From contig CAKZZD010000031.1 of NCBI GenBank assembly GCA_937886715.1, positions 1-48,035 of the forward strand: a stretch of 48,035 bases of DNA. The letters are read 5' to 3'. Positions 40,757 through 48,035 of the stretch are shown one piece after another (within the stretch, counting starts at the first letter, position 1; every line of letters begins with the position of its first letter). The notes under the pieces were generated by a model, which saw only the letters and a list, made by a program, of their open reading frames with translations, had not been told where the DNA came from and ran no database searches. This DNA is from an uncultured Bacteroidales bacterium (GTDB taxonomy: Bacteria; Bacteroidota; Bacteroidia; Bacteroidales; P3). The position numbers and the translations under genes are program-made.

Positions 40757-41719
40757 TCAGTGTTTTGCGCGGATCATCAGGAACGCCACAGGGTTTGTGC
40801 AACGGGTGATTCGCATGTAGGGCACCTGTCCGGCACCGAACGAGCGGTAGAAATACTCTGTCGTCTCGTCCATGCTGCCTTCAAAGTCGAATGCCTTTGT
40901 GAGTGGCGATAGGGCCTGTATCATGTGCCATATCAGTAGGGCAGTGGCGCCGTTGTCGCGTGAAGCAGGCGACATGGCCGAGAGCAGCGCGTGAGAGCAA
41001 CGCTCGTCGTAGACAGCAAACCATGCGGTCTGCAGAGCCCCGTTCCCGTCACGCAGGCCGAGAACGAGCCCTTGCTGGCGCTCGATGGCTCTCTTCATCA
41101 CGTGGACCATGAAATCCTTTGTAAGGAGGTCGTTCTTGCCGCGCGATTTCCAGTACTGCTCATGGAATTCGGCAAAGGCTTCAGGGGAGATCTCCCTGTC
41201 GAGGGTATATTGGTTGATAATCTGTCGGATGCGGCGTTGGCGCTCTTTGCTCCGGTCAAAATTGTCGAACACGCGGTCTGGGTCGGTGATATCGGCTATC
41301 CGATAAGTGTATCGGGTGGTTTGCTTGAATCCGTGCCAGTAGTATGGCAGCCAGTTGGTTACCTCGGGAGAGAAATGTTGGTGGAAATAGTCGATATGGA
41401 GGTTGTCCAGCTGGTCGATGAGTAGCCCGGCAGCACGTTTTTCGAAATCGGGACGTCGGCGTTCCGACATGTCTTTTGGGTAGAAATACACCGGGCCGTT
41501 AAATTGTGTCAGCTGGGGTTGCAGGATGAAATTCATCCCCAGATGCTTTCGCAAAAGGTAGGGTAGGGCGGCCAGGGTTGAGCCTTTGTCGTCGATGGCC
41601 AGTGCCACATCCCATTTTTTGCCGATGCAAACGGTTTCCATCCACCAGTACTGCTGAAACAGAGGAATCTTGGAACCCTCTGTTTCGCATATTTGGCGGT
41701 ATTTTTCTTTTGGAGTCAC
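40757..41719 (-). CDS. FemAB/GNAT-like acyltransferase
   Basis: 320 aa, soluble. The N-terminal half has PLFQQYWWMETVC and ALPYLLRKHLGMNFILQPQ. The C-terminal half carries the GNAT fold seen in FemAB-like proteins (VLGLRDGNGALQTAWFAVYD, then ATALLIWHMIQALS and FDFEGSMDETTEYFYRSFGA, about 215-300). Relatives add amino acids to peptidoglycan precursors or acylate glycans; the substrate here is unknown. It overlaps the ompA-like stop (ATGA). Confidence 0.78.
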   Translation of the reverse strand: MTPKEKYRQICETEGSKIPLFQQYWWMETVCIGKKWDVALAIDDKGSTLAALPYLLRKHLGMNFILQPQLTQFNGPVYFYPKDMSERRRPDFEKRAAGLLIDQLDNLHIDYFHQHFSPEVTNWLPYYWHGFKQTTRYTYRIADITDPDRVFDNFDRSKERQRRIRQIINQYTLDREISPEAFAEFHEQYWKSRGKNDLLTKDFMVHVMKRAIERQQGLVLGLRDGNGALQTAWFAVYDERCSHALLSAMSPASRDNGATALLIWHMIQALSPLTKAFDFEGSMDETTEYFYRSFGAGQVPYMRITRCTNPVAFLMIRAKH

Positions 41720-42645
41720 TGAATCTTGATGCTGACGCGGTTGTTGGCTACGCGACCCTCCATCGTGTCGTTATCGCCGATGGGGTCGGCATCGCCCTTG
41801 GCCTCAATCTCGATGCGTTCTTCCGCCACACCGCGCATTTGGAGTGCCTTTTTGATTTCGGTGGCGCGCTGGCGTGACAGGCCGATGCAGTAGGCGGCAG
41901 TGCCCTGGTTGTCAGCGTATCCGGTGAGCAGCACGCCCTTGCGTTCATTTTCTTTCAGATAGTCGGCCAGTTCGTCGATTAGTGGGTACCATGAGTCAAC
42001 GATTGTGGCATCGTTGGGGAAGAATTTGATGTCGGCGAAGGTGCGGCTGTTGGTGTCGGCGTCGAAGATGGGTTTCTTTTTGGAGCCGAAGTACAAGAGC
42101 ATGCCCACATGTATCAGTTGGTCGTCCTGTTGCTCGTTGAGGTAGTTGGCTCCTTTAAAGTAGCGGTAGTCCACTTCGGCAATCTGATATTGGATCTTGT
42201 TTCTCCATTCTTTCTCGGTGCGCCATTTGTCGAATGCATCGAATGCCTGTTTAGCTTCCTGCATGCCTTGTGCTACAAGCATTTTGCGCTGGTCGGCATC
42301 GGTTATTTCGGGATTGACGGCGAAGATGGCGCACATCAGCATGGGGGCTCGCGACACCTTCTCGATATAGTTCATCACCGGTTTTAGCTGGTCCCAGTCA
42401 GGGTTCGGGTAGCGGCAGAGGTTCACCATTCGCATGTAGTTGAATGGGGTGTAGTAGCGCGACACATCCTTGGTGCTGAAGGTGGTGAATTTGTCGAAGG
42501 TTTTGTAGTCGCTTTCCCTCACTTTCTGGCGACCTTCGATATAGGGCTGATTGCTCTTTTTGCTGTTTTTTTTCGTTTGGGTCTGGGCCGATGCCGTTCC
42601 GACTATCATCAGGGCGGCCATCAGCAGTAGGGCTATTTTTTTCAT
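41716..42645 (-). CDS. Secreted OmpA-family protein
   Basis: 309 aa. Signal peptide 1-21 (ending TASAQ), then a Lys/Gln-rich linker, a helical middle part, and an OmpA peptidoglycan-binding domain at about 200-309 (FADIKFFPNDATIVDSWYPL, LTGYADNQGTAAYCIGLSRQ, RVANNRVSIKIQ). No beta-barrel is obvious, so it is probably a periplasmic protein linking envelope layers. It lies between ftsE and the FemAB-like gene in one operon, a cell-wall setting. Confidence 0.87.
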   Translation of the reverse strand: MKKIALLLMAALMIVGTASAQTQTKKNSKKSNQPYIEGRQKVRESDYKTFDKFTTFSTKDVSRYYTPFNYMRMVNLCRYPNPDWDQLKPVMNYIEKVSRAPMLMCAIFAVNPEITDADQRKMLVAQGMQEAKQAFDAFDKWRTEKEWRNKIQYQIAEVDYRYFKGANYLNEQQDDQLIHVGMLLYFGSKKKPIFDADTNSRTFADIKFFPNDATIVDSWYPLIDELADYLKENERKGVLLTGYADNQGTAAYCIGLSRQRATEIKKALQMRGVAEERIEIEAKGDADPIGDNDTMEGRVANNRVSIKIQ

Positions 42646-42694
42646 GCTGTCGAAGATTTCTTTTATGTGCTATAATTACGTCGAAACTTGCATT

Positions 42695-43402
42695 TTATTG
42701 TGCCTTTTCGGTGTCGACGACTGTGCCGTTCTCGCACACCAGGACTCGCGACGGGTATTTGTCTATCATCATGAAGTCGTGGGTCGAAATCAGCATGGGG
42801 GTTTGAGTCTCATGGTTTATCTGCAGCAGCAGCTGCATGATTTCGGCCGAAGTGACGGGGTCTAGGTTGCCTGTGGGCTCGTCGGCAAGGATGAGCGAGG
42901 GATTGTTGATCAGCGCACGTGCTATGCCTACGCGCTGTTGTTCGCCTTCCGACAGCCGCATGGGCATGGCGTTGGCCATCTGGGCGATACCTACGGCCTG
43001 CAGGGTCTTTTCGATCTGGTTGTGGATTTCGTTGCGTTTTTTCCACCCTGTGGCTCTCAGGACGAACTCCAGATTGGCGTATACATTGCGGTCGTTGAGC
43101 AGGCGGAAGTTCTGGAATACGATGCCGATGCGACGGCGCAACTGGGGAATATGGCGGCGCTTCAGGTTGACCACATCCATGCCGCACACATGCGCCACTC
43201 CATTTTCGATGTCGCAGTCGGCATAGAGGCTTCGCAGAAGCGAAGTTTTGCCTGCACCGCTTTTCCCGATCAGGTAGACAAATTCACCCTTCTCTATGCG
43301 AAAGTTCACATTGTTGAGAATGGTGCTGTCATAATTGCTAATCGACACATTCTCAAGCTCTACAATGGGCTGTTGAGATGTGCTGTTCTCTGTCTTTTCC
43401 AT
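42695..43402 (-). CDS. ftsE: FtsE-like ABC transporter ATP-binding protein
   Basis: 235 aa. Walker A is LIGKSGAGKTSLLRSLY (about 44-60), with the Q-loop VFQNFRLLNDRNVYANLEF, signature LSEGEQQRVGIARAL, Walker B LILADEPTGNLD and H-loop ISTHDF. FtsE pairs with FtsX to control septal peptidoglycan hydrolysis. FtsX is not in this window, so the call rests on the sequence alone; a lipoprotein exporter ATPase is the alternative. First gene of the ftsE-ompA-femAB-rlmH operon. Confidence 0.85.
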   Translation of the reverse strand: MEKTENSTSQQPIVELENVSISNYDSTILNNVNFRIEKGEFVYLIGKSGAGKTSLLRSLYADCDIENGVAHVCGMDVVNLKRRHIPQLRRRIGIVFQNFRLLNDRNVYANLEFVLRATGWKKRNEIHNQIEKTLQAVGIAQMANAMPMRLSEGEQQRVGIARALINNPSLILADEPTGNLDPVTSAEIMQLLLQINHETQTPMLISTHDFMMIDKYPSRVLVCENGTVVDTEKAQ

Positions 43403-43428
43403 AAATGATGTGCTTGCTTTCTGAGGTG

Positions 43429-43436
43429 CAAATGTA
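43429..43436 (-). promoter_or_regulatory. Promoter -7 element (TACATTTG) of the ftsE operon
   Basis: The - strand reads TACATTTG followed by CA, 27 bases before the ATG at 43402. The gap up to 43542 shows nothing else. Confidence 0.75.
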
Positions 43437-43542
43437 CACTTTTTTTGTGGATCGCGCCAACTTTTGTCGCTATTATTTTCTGTTTCTCTGTATATACGGT
43501 TGATTGATAGGTGTTTGTGGCGCTTTCAAAAGCTGGCGGAAG

Positions 43543-45003
43543 TTAATGGCGTCGCCAGAAGCGGGGTAGCAGCAGGATCAGCACCGTCATGCACTCCAAT
43601 CGTCCGAAGAGCATCAGCACCGAGCATATCCACATGGCTCCGTGTGAGAAGCCGGCGTACGATCCGAATCCTCCCGTGGCGCCCAACCCGGGGCCATATC
43701 CGGTCAGACATCCTACGGAGGCTCCTATCGCTTCGTTCGGTGTGGTTCCGCAGAGAAGCAGTCCCATCACTCCAAGCATCATCGTGATTCCGTACACCAT
43801 GAAAATGATCATCACGTTGTTGATGATATGGTCGCTGACCGGCTTCCCGTTGAGGCGTACGGGATTGACGGCATTGGGGTGTAGACGGTTGCGCAATATG
43901 CCGCGGGCGTTGCGCATCAATATCAGCATGCGCATGATTTTCAGTCCACCGCTGGTCGATCCGGCCATGCTTCCACATATCGACAGCATGAGCAGTATAA
44001 AACCAATCGGTGTCCACCACGATGTGGTGTCTGCCGCTACCGATCCTGTCGTGGTCAGTGCGCTGATTGTCTGCACCGTGCCGATTCTGAAAGCATCGCC
44101 CCATGCGTAGCTGTTTTTGAAATGCAGTCCTGCGCTGACGAACACCACCGCCGTGATTGCGATGATGATATAGCTGCGGAACTGGTCCAGCCGGTTGCCG
44201 ATGCGTTTCCATCTCAGGGTGAACAGCAGGTAGAGCAGCGTGAAGTTCACTCCGCTTAGCAGCATCGCTGCAGCAAGGATATATTGCTGTGTGTGGGTGA
44301 TGCTGGCAATGCTGTCGCTGTTGACGGAAAAACCGCCCGATGAGATGTTGGTGAACGTCAGGTTCACCGCATCCCACAATTCCATTCCGCTCAGCAATAG
44401 CAGCAGTATGAACACTATGGTCAGTATCAGGTAGATCAGCAGAGTGTGCTGCACCGTCTCTGTGGTTTTCACTGTGGTCTTGCCGGTGTTGTCGGCACTC
44501 GAGGCCTCGGCGGTATAGAGTGAATAGTTGTTGATTCCCAACCGGGGCGATAGAGCAAGCACCAACAGCACGATTCCGAAGCCGCCGAACCATTGTGACA
44601 TCGAGCGCCACAGCAGTACCGATGCCGGCAGCGCGGCTACGTCGGCGTATACTGTCGCTCCTGTCGAGGTGATGCCCGACATGGCCTCGAACCATGCTCG
44701 CGTGAAGCACGATGTGGTGCCTGTCGCCAAGAATGGTAGCGTGCCAAACACCGCCAGCGTCACCCACAGCAGGGTTACCAGCAGATACGACATCCGACGG
44801 TCTTTGATCTGGCGATAGTGGCCAAAGCTCACCCACAGCATCGCCCCCACTGCCAGCGTGAATGCCGCACATAGCCCGATGGTCCACGGCCGGTATTCGC
44901 CGAAGTGCAGCGCCGGCACCAGGCACAGAGCCATCAGCCCACCTTCGGCCATCAGCATGATGCCGATGAATCTCAGTATCGCTTTCCAGTCCTGGTTTTT
45001 CAT
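43543..45003 (-). CDS. trkH: TrkH-family potassium uptake protein, second copy
   Basis: 486 aa from the ATG at 45003, which overlaps the stop of the first trkH (ATGA); an ATG at 45015 would add four residues. Many transmembrane segments and the four pore loops are visible: MSGITSTGATVY, TNISSGGFSVN, SALTTTGSVAA and CLTGYGPGLG. With TrkA it forms a K+ (or Na+-coupled) uptake channel in the inner membrane. It differs clearly from the first copy, so it is a diverged paralogue rather than a recent duplicate. Confidence 0.93.
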   Translation of the reverse strand: MKNQDWKAILRFIGIMLMAEGGLMALCLVPALHFGEYRPWTIGLCAAFTLAVGAMLWVSFGHYRQIKDRRMSYLLVTLLWVTLAVFGTLPFLATGTTSCFTRAWFEAMSGITSTGATVYADVAALPASVLLWRSMSQWFGGFGIVLLVLALSPRLGINNYSLYTAEASSADNTGKTTVKTTETVQHTLLIYLILTIVFILLLLLSGMELWDAVNLTFTNISSGGFSVNSDSIASITHTQQYILAAAMLLSGVNFTLLYLLFTLRWKRIGNRLDQFRSYIIIAITAVVFVSAGLHFKNSYAWGDAFRIGTVQTISALTTTGSVAADTTSWWTPIGFILLMLSICGSMAGSTSGGLKIMRMLILMRNARGILRNRLHPNAVNPVRLNGKPVSDHIINNVMIIFMVYGITMMLGVMGLLLCGTTPNEAIGASVGCLTGYGPGLGATGGFGSYAGFSHGAMWICSVLMLFGRLECMTVLILLLPRFWRRH

Positions 45004-46460
45004 CTCTTTTTCCAATATGCCGGTGTCACTATCGCCAGCAGGACGAATATCTCAAGTCGTCCAGCCAGCATCAAAACCATCAGTGTCCATTTGGCCGCGT
45101 CAGGCAACATGGCGTATTCCAGATTGGCACCCATGCTGTTCACCAGTGGCGACGGCCCCAGGTTCGATATGTTGTTCGCTGCCATGCAGAAGGCCTCTGC
45201 TATGCTGCTCCCGCACAGCGTCAGCACGAAAGCTCCGCCGATGATGAACATGATGTACAGGAAGACGAATCCGTATATCTTGTTCACGTATTCCGTCGGC
45301 ACCACCTTGTGGTCGATCTTCACCGAGAACACCGCGTTCGGGTGAAGCATTTTGGTGAAGTAGTTCCGCAGGTCCAGGAAGATCGTCATCAGTCGCCGCA
45401 GTTTCAATCCTCCGCCAGTCGACCCTGCCGATGCTCCACACAATGTCAGCAGGAAGGTCACCACCGACACCCAAAACGGCCACACCGTTGGCGTCGCTGT
45501 GTAGAATCCGCATGTGCTGATAGTCGACGCGATGTGGAACACCGAGTATTGGGCCGATCTCCCCCAGTCGTTGCCCGAAAGGCCGAAAGCCACCGTACAG
45601 CTTGCTGCGGCCAATAGGTACACCGTCACATATACCACAAATTCCTGGTTCCCCTTCAACTGTCGCCATCTCAGGGTGAAAAAGTTGTACAGCAGCGCCA
45701 CGTTGATGCCGCTCATGAACATGAACACAGTCACGATTAGCATCGTTGTGTCGCTGTATCCGGCCAGCCCGTTGTGTGCGGTCATGAAGCCTCCCGTCGA
45801 CACGGTGCTCATCGCCAGGCACACCGAGTCGAGAACCCCGTTACCGGCCATCGTCAGCGTCACCGCCATCGCTGCCGTGATCAACGTGTAGATATGCCAC
45901 ATCCGGCTCACGCTTTTCGCTATGTGCGGGTGTAGTTTGCGCTGCTGTGTGCCCGAAAATTCTGCATCGTACAGCTGCAGCGACCCTACCTGAAGGCGCT
46001 TCACCAGTGCCACCATGAACAGCACCAGTCCCAACCCTCCGATCCATTGTGTGATGGCTCGCCACAGCAGTATCCCATCCGGTATCGCTGACGGGTCGCT
46101 GATTACCGATGCTCCCGTCGTTGTGAATCCCGACACCGACTCGAACATCGCGTCAGTGTAGTCCGGCAGCGTGCCTGTGAACACGTATGGCAGCGCCCCG
46201 CTCATCGGTATCACGATCCACACCAGCGCCGTGATCCAGAAGCTCTCTTTCTCATGAAGTTCGTATTCCGCTTTCCTCCCAACCATATTGTGCAGCACCA
46301 GCCCCATGCCGCCCATCACCAGCGCCGACATCAGCAGCGCCATGTGGACACCGTCGTGGCTGTGCAGCGACACGGCTATCGGGGCTGCCATCGCCGCCGT
46401 CAGCAGCAGCAGCAACGTTCCCGCCAGTCGCGCCACTAGCCTATGGTTGAATTTCCTCAT
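45000..46460 (-). CDS. trkH: TrkH-family potassium uptake protein, first copy
   Basis: 486 aa, with pore loops VSGFTTTGASVIS, MSTVSTGGFMTA, ASTISTCGFYTA and NNISNLGPSPLVN. It has the usual TrkH membrane topology and the GSTGGGLKLRR loop. It shares one base of its start codon with the trkA stop, so trkA and trkH are translationally coupled. The third loop has Cys before the filter Gly, unlike the second copy. Confidence 0.94.
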   Translation of the reverse strand: MRKFNHRLVARLAGTLLLLLTAAMAAPIAVSLHSHDGVHMALLMSALVMGGMGLVLHNMVGRKAEYELHEKESFWITALVWIVIPMSGALPYVFTGTLPDYTDAMFESVSGFTTTGASVISDPSAIPDGILLWRAITQWIGGLGLVLFMVALVKRLQVGSLQLYDAEFSGTQQRKLHPHIAKSVSRMWHIYTLITAAMAVTLTMAGNGVLDSVCLAMSTVSTGGFMTAHNGLAGYSDTTMLIVTVFMFMSGINVALLYNFFTLRWRQLKGNQEFVVYVTVYLLAAASCTVAFGLSGNDWGRSAQYSVFHIASTISTCGFYTATPTVWPFWVSVVTFLLTLCGASAGSTGGGLKLRRLMTIFLDLRNYFTKMLHPNAVFSVKIDHKVVPTEYVNKIYGFVFLYIMFIIGGAFVLTLCGSSIAEAFCMAANNISNLGPSPLVNSMGANLEYAMLPDAAKWTLMVLMLAGRLEIFVLLAIVTPAYWKKR

Positions 46461-47800
46461 CAGTCAAACAGTCGCGCCACCAGCGCCATCGCTTTCGGCA
46501 GCGTGAACACCACCACTTTGTCCCCCTGTTTCAGCTGCAGCTCACGGCTCGGCAGTATCGTCTCACGTCCGCGGATCACTCCGCCGATGGTAGCTCCGTT
46601 CGGTATGTCCAGCTGCCCGATCGGCTTGCGCGTCGCTGGCGCCCATTTGCCCACCATGAATTCGATCACCTCTGCATTCGTCCCCGACAGCCATTTGCTG
46701 CTCACTGCGTCGCCCTTCACGATGAATCGCGCAATGTAGCTCGCCGTGATCAGCTTTTTGTTGATGATGGTGTCGATGCCGATGTCTTGCGACAGGTTGA
46801 TGAAGCCCGTGTTCTCCACCAGGGCAATTGTTCGCTTCACGCCCAGCTTTTTCGCGTGGAGGCAGGTCAGCACATTGGTTTCCGACGAGTTGGTCACGCC
46901 GATGAAGGCGTCGGCGTCTTGAAGACCTTCTTCTTTCAGCAATTCTATGTCGGTGGCGTCGCCGTGGATGATCAGCGTGTCTTCCAGGTCGGCACTCAGG
47001 CTCTCGGCACGCCGACGGTTTTCTTCTATCAGCGTGATCCGCATCCGGTCCTTCAGCGTCATTGCCGCATAGCGCCCGATGCGTCCGCCGCCCGCTATCA
47101 TCACGTTCTTGATGTTCACCGTGTGCTTTCCCGCCACCCGGTTGATGTTTTCCAGCTGGTTCGCACGTCCGATGATGTAGGCCAGGTCGCCCTGCTCGAA
47201 CACGGTGTCCGCATGTGGGATGATGGTCTCGCCTCTTCGCAGGATCGCCACCACTTTCACCTGTAGGTCTAGGTTCGTCTGCGCCAACTCCCTCACATTG
47301 TGGTTCACCACCGGCGAGTCGGCCTCCAGACGTATCACATACATCGTCAGCAGCCCTCCGCTGAAGTCGAAAAATTCGGTAGCCTCTGTGTTGTTCAGCA
47401 GATTGGTGATTTCTTTCGCCGCTATTCGCTCCGGACACACCATCTCGTCCACTCCCAAGTCACGGAACATCTCTCGGTGTTTCGGACTCAGCAGCTCGGC
47501 GTTCGTGATGCGCGCCACGGTCTTCTTCGCTTTCAGTTTCTTCGCCAGAATGCACGTCATCAGGTTGATGCTCTCGTCGTGCAGCACCGACAGCAGCAGG
47601 TCGCAGTCCCCCACGTTGGCTTCCCTCAGCACCTGCGGCGAGGTGCTGTTGCCCGCTATGGTCAGCAGGTCCGTCTCCGTCTCCAGCTGCTTCAATAGCT
47701 CTGAATGCGGGTCCACCACCGTGATGTTGTAGTCCAGTTCTGTCAGCGATTTGGCCAGGTGTACGCCCACCTCGCCGTCTCCGGCTATGATTATGTTCAT
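46460..47800 (-). CDS. trkA: TrkA potassium channel regulatory subunit
   Basis: 446 aa from the ATG at 47800 (MNIIIAGDGEVGVHLAKSL); the longer frame to 47890 would cross the promoter. Two RCK units are visible, each with an NAD-binding GxGxxG: IIIAGDGEVGVHLA at the N-terminus and VMIAGGGRIGRYAA near 233. Each is followed by a TrkA-C domain (TMYVIRLEADSPV..., then the C-terminal TIGGVIRGRETILPSRELQL). It gates TrkH according to bound nucleotides. Confidence 0.96.
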   Translation of the reverse strand: MNIIIAGDGEVGVHLAKSLTELDYNITVVDPHSELLKQLETETDLLTIAGNSTSPQVLREANVGDCDLLLSVLHDESINLMTCILAKKLKAKKTVARITNAELLSPKHREMFRDLGVDEMVCPERIAAKEITNLLNNTEATEFFDFSGGLLTMYVIRLEADSPVVNHNVRELAQTNLDLQVKVVAILRRGETIIPHADTVFEQGDLAYIIGRANQLENINRVAGKHTVNIKNVMIAGGGRIGRYAAMTLKDRMRITLIEENRRRAESLSADLEDTLIIHGDATDIELLKEEGLQDADAFIGVTNSSETNVLTCLHAKKLGVKRTIALVENTGFINLSQDIGIDTIINKKLITASYIARFIVKGDAVSSKWLSGTNAEVIEFMVGKWAPATRKPIGQLDIPNGATIGGVIRGRETILPSRELQLKQGDKVVVFTLPKAMALVARLFD

Positions 47801-47859
47801 CTCTCTGTCTTTTTCGTCTCGTTGTTTTCTCTTTCGCCAGCGGCGATTTTTTCGCCGTG

Positions 47860-47867
47860 CAAAAGTA
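47860..47867 (-). promoter_or_regulatory. Promoter -7 element (TACTTTTG) of the trkA operon
   Basis: The - strand reads TACTTTTG followed by CA, 60 bases before the ATG at 47800. It excludes the longer TrkA start. A small GGCGA/TCGCC hairpin lies in the leader. Confidence 0.8.
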
Positions 47868-48011
47868 CGGCATTTTTTCCTTTCTGCCAAATATATTTTT
47901 TTTGTCCGCCTTCAACTTGGTAGTGTCCACTGGCCTCAGACCTTAGTCGGGATTCCCATGGAGTGTTCTTCTCGAAACTGAACGCTGTCTTTGATATTAA
48001 GAAAAGGCGGC

Positions 48012-48035
48012 GGGGCGGCACATGTGTGCCGCCCC
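48012..48035. terminator. Hairpin at the right edge, probably a terminator
   Basis: A 10-bp perfect stem (GGGGCGGCAC at 48012-48021 with GTGCCGCCCC at 48026-48035), loop ATGT, reaches the window end. It likely ends a gene outside the window on either strand. Bases 47868-48011 show no gene. Confidence 0.55.

Overview
The window reads as chromosome of a Bacteroidota, order Bacteroidales. The evidence is the -7 promoter element TAnnTTTG found repeatedly upstream of genes (usually TATCTTTG or TACTTTTG followed by CA), the general lack of Shine-Dalgarno sequences, a PorT-like outer-membrane protein of the type IX secretion system, LytTR regulators, OmpA/PD40 lipoproteins and many ATGA stop/start overlaps. 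The core genes are moderately GC-rich. I cannot name the genus from the sequence alone.

Layout. Bases 1-76 are the 3' end of a 5S rRNA and the terminator of its rRNA operon. From about 350 to 17.6 kb lies an accessory island packed with defence-type genes. On the + strand: a YhcG/DUF1016 nuclease; a fused phospholipase D-SNF2 helicase preceded by a candidate structured RNA; an Eco57I-type adenine methyltransferase whose target-recognition part is a foreign AT-rich block; an AbiH protein; an AbiJ-like HEPN protein; and a small membrane protein. On the - strand: an AbiEi/AbiEii toxin-antitoxin pair with a third coupled gene of unknown function. Two AAA/DUF4143 ATPases, one on each strand, follow in repeat-rich DNA. 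From gdhA (17.9 kb) to the right edge the content is housekeeping: glutamate dehydrogenase, an alpha/beta hydrolase, an envelope operon (yitT-like, glycosyltransferase, secreted protein, PD40-OmpA lipoprotein), tRNA-Gly(CCC), purM, an FAD oxidoreductase, ansA-porT, tRNA-Gln(TTG), an acyl-CoA ligase with a Wza-type exporter, a nitroreductase, fabH-fabF-fabZ-fabG, a LytTR membrane regulator, ftsE-ompA-femAB-like-rlmH, and trkA-trkH-trkH.

How the genes may work together. The PLD-helicase and the methyltransferase are adjacent, on one strand and 15 bp apart, and look like a two-gene restriction-modification-like system: modification by an N6-adenine methylase with exchangeable specificity, and translocation plus phosphodiesterase cleavage by the partner. 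The YhcG nuclease carries a near-copy of the helicase gene's promoter and leader, so the two may be co-regulated. AbiH, AbiJ-like and the membrane protein form a second, AT-rich module, and the AbiE locus a third.

The most unusual signals are: (1) a roughly 115-nt candidate RNA with a long, bulged, G.U-containing stem in the helicase leader; (2) palindromes with 3-base loops inserted in frame in three successive defence genes; (3) the sharp composition switch exactly at the catalytic NPPY motif of the methylase; (4) an 11-bp-phased TATATGG array; (5) a perfect 38-bp-arm intergenic palindrome built of 11-bp units, with a decayed relative 7.6 kb away. All structure, homology and function statements come from reading the sequence; no search or folding program was run.
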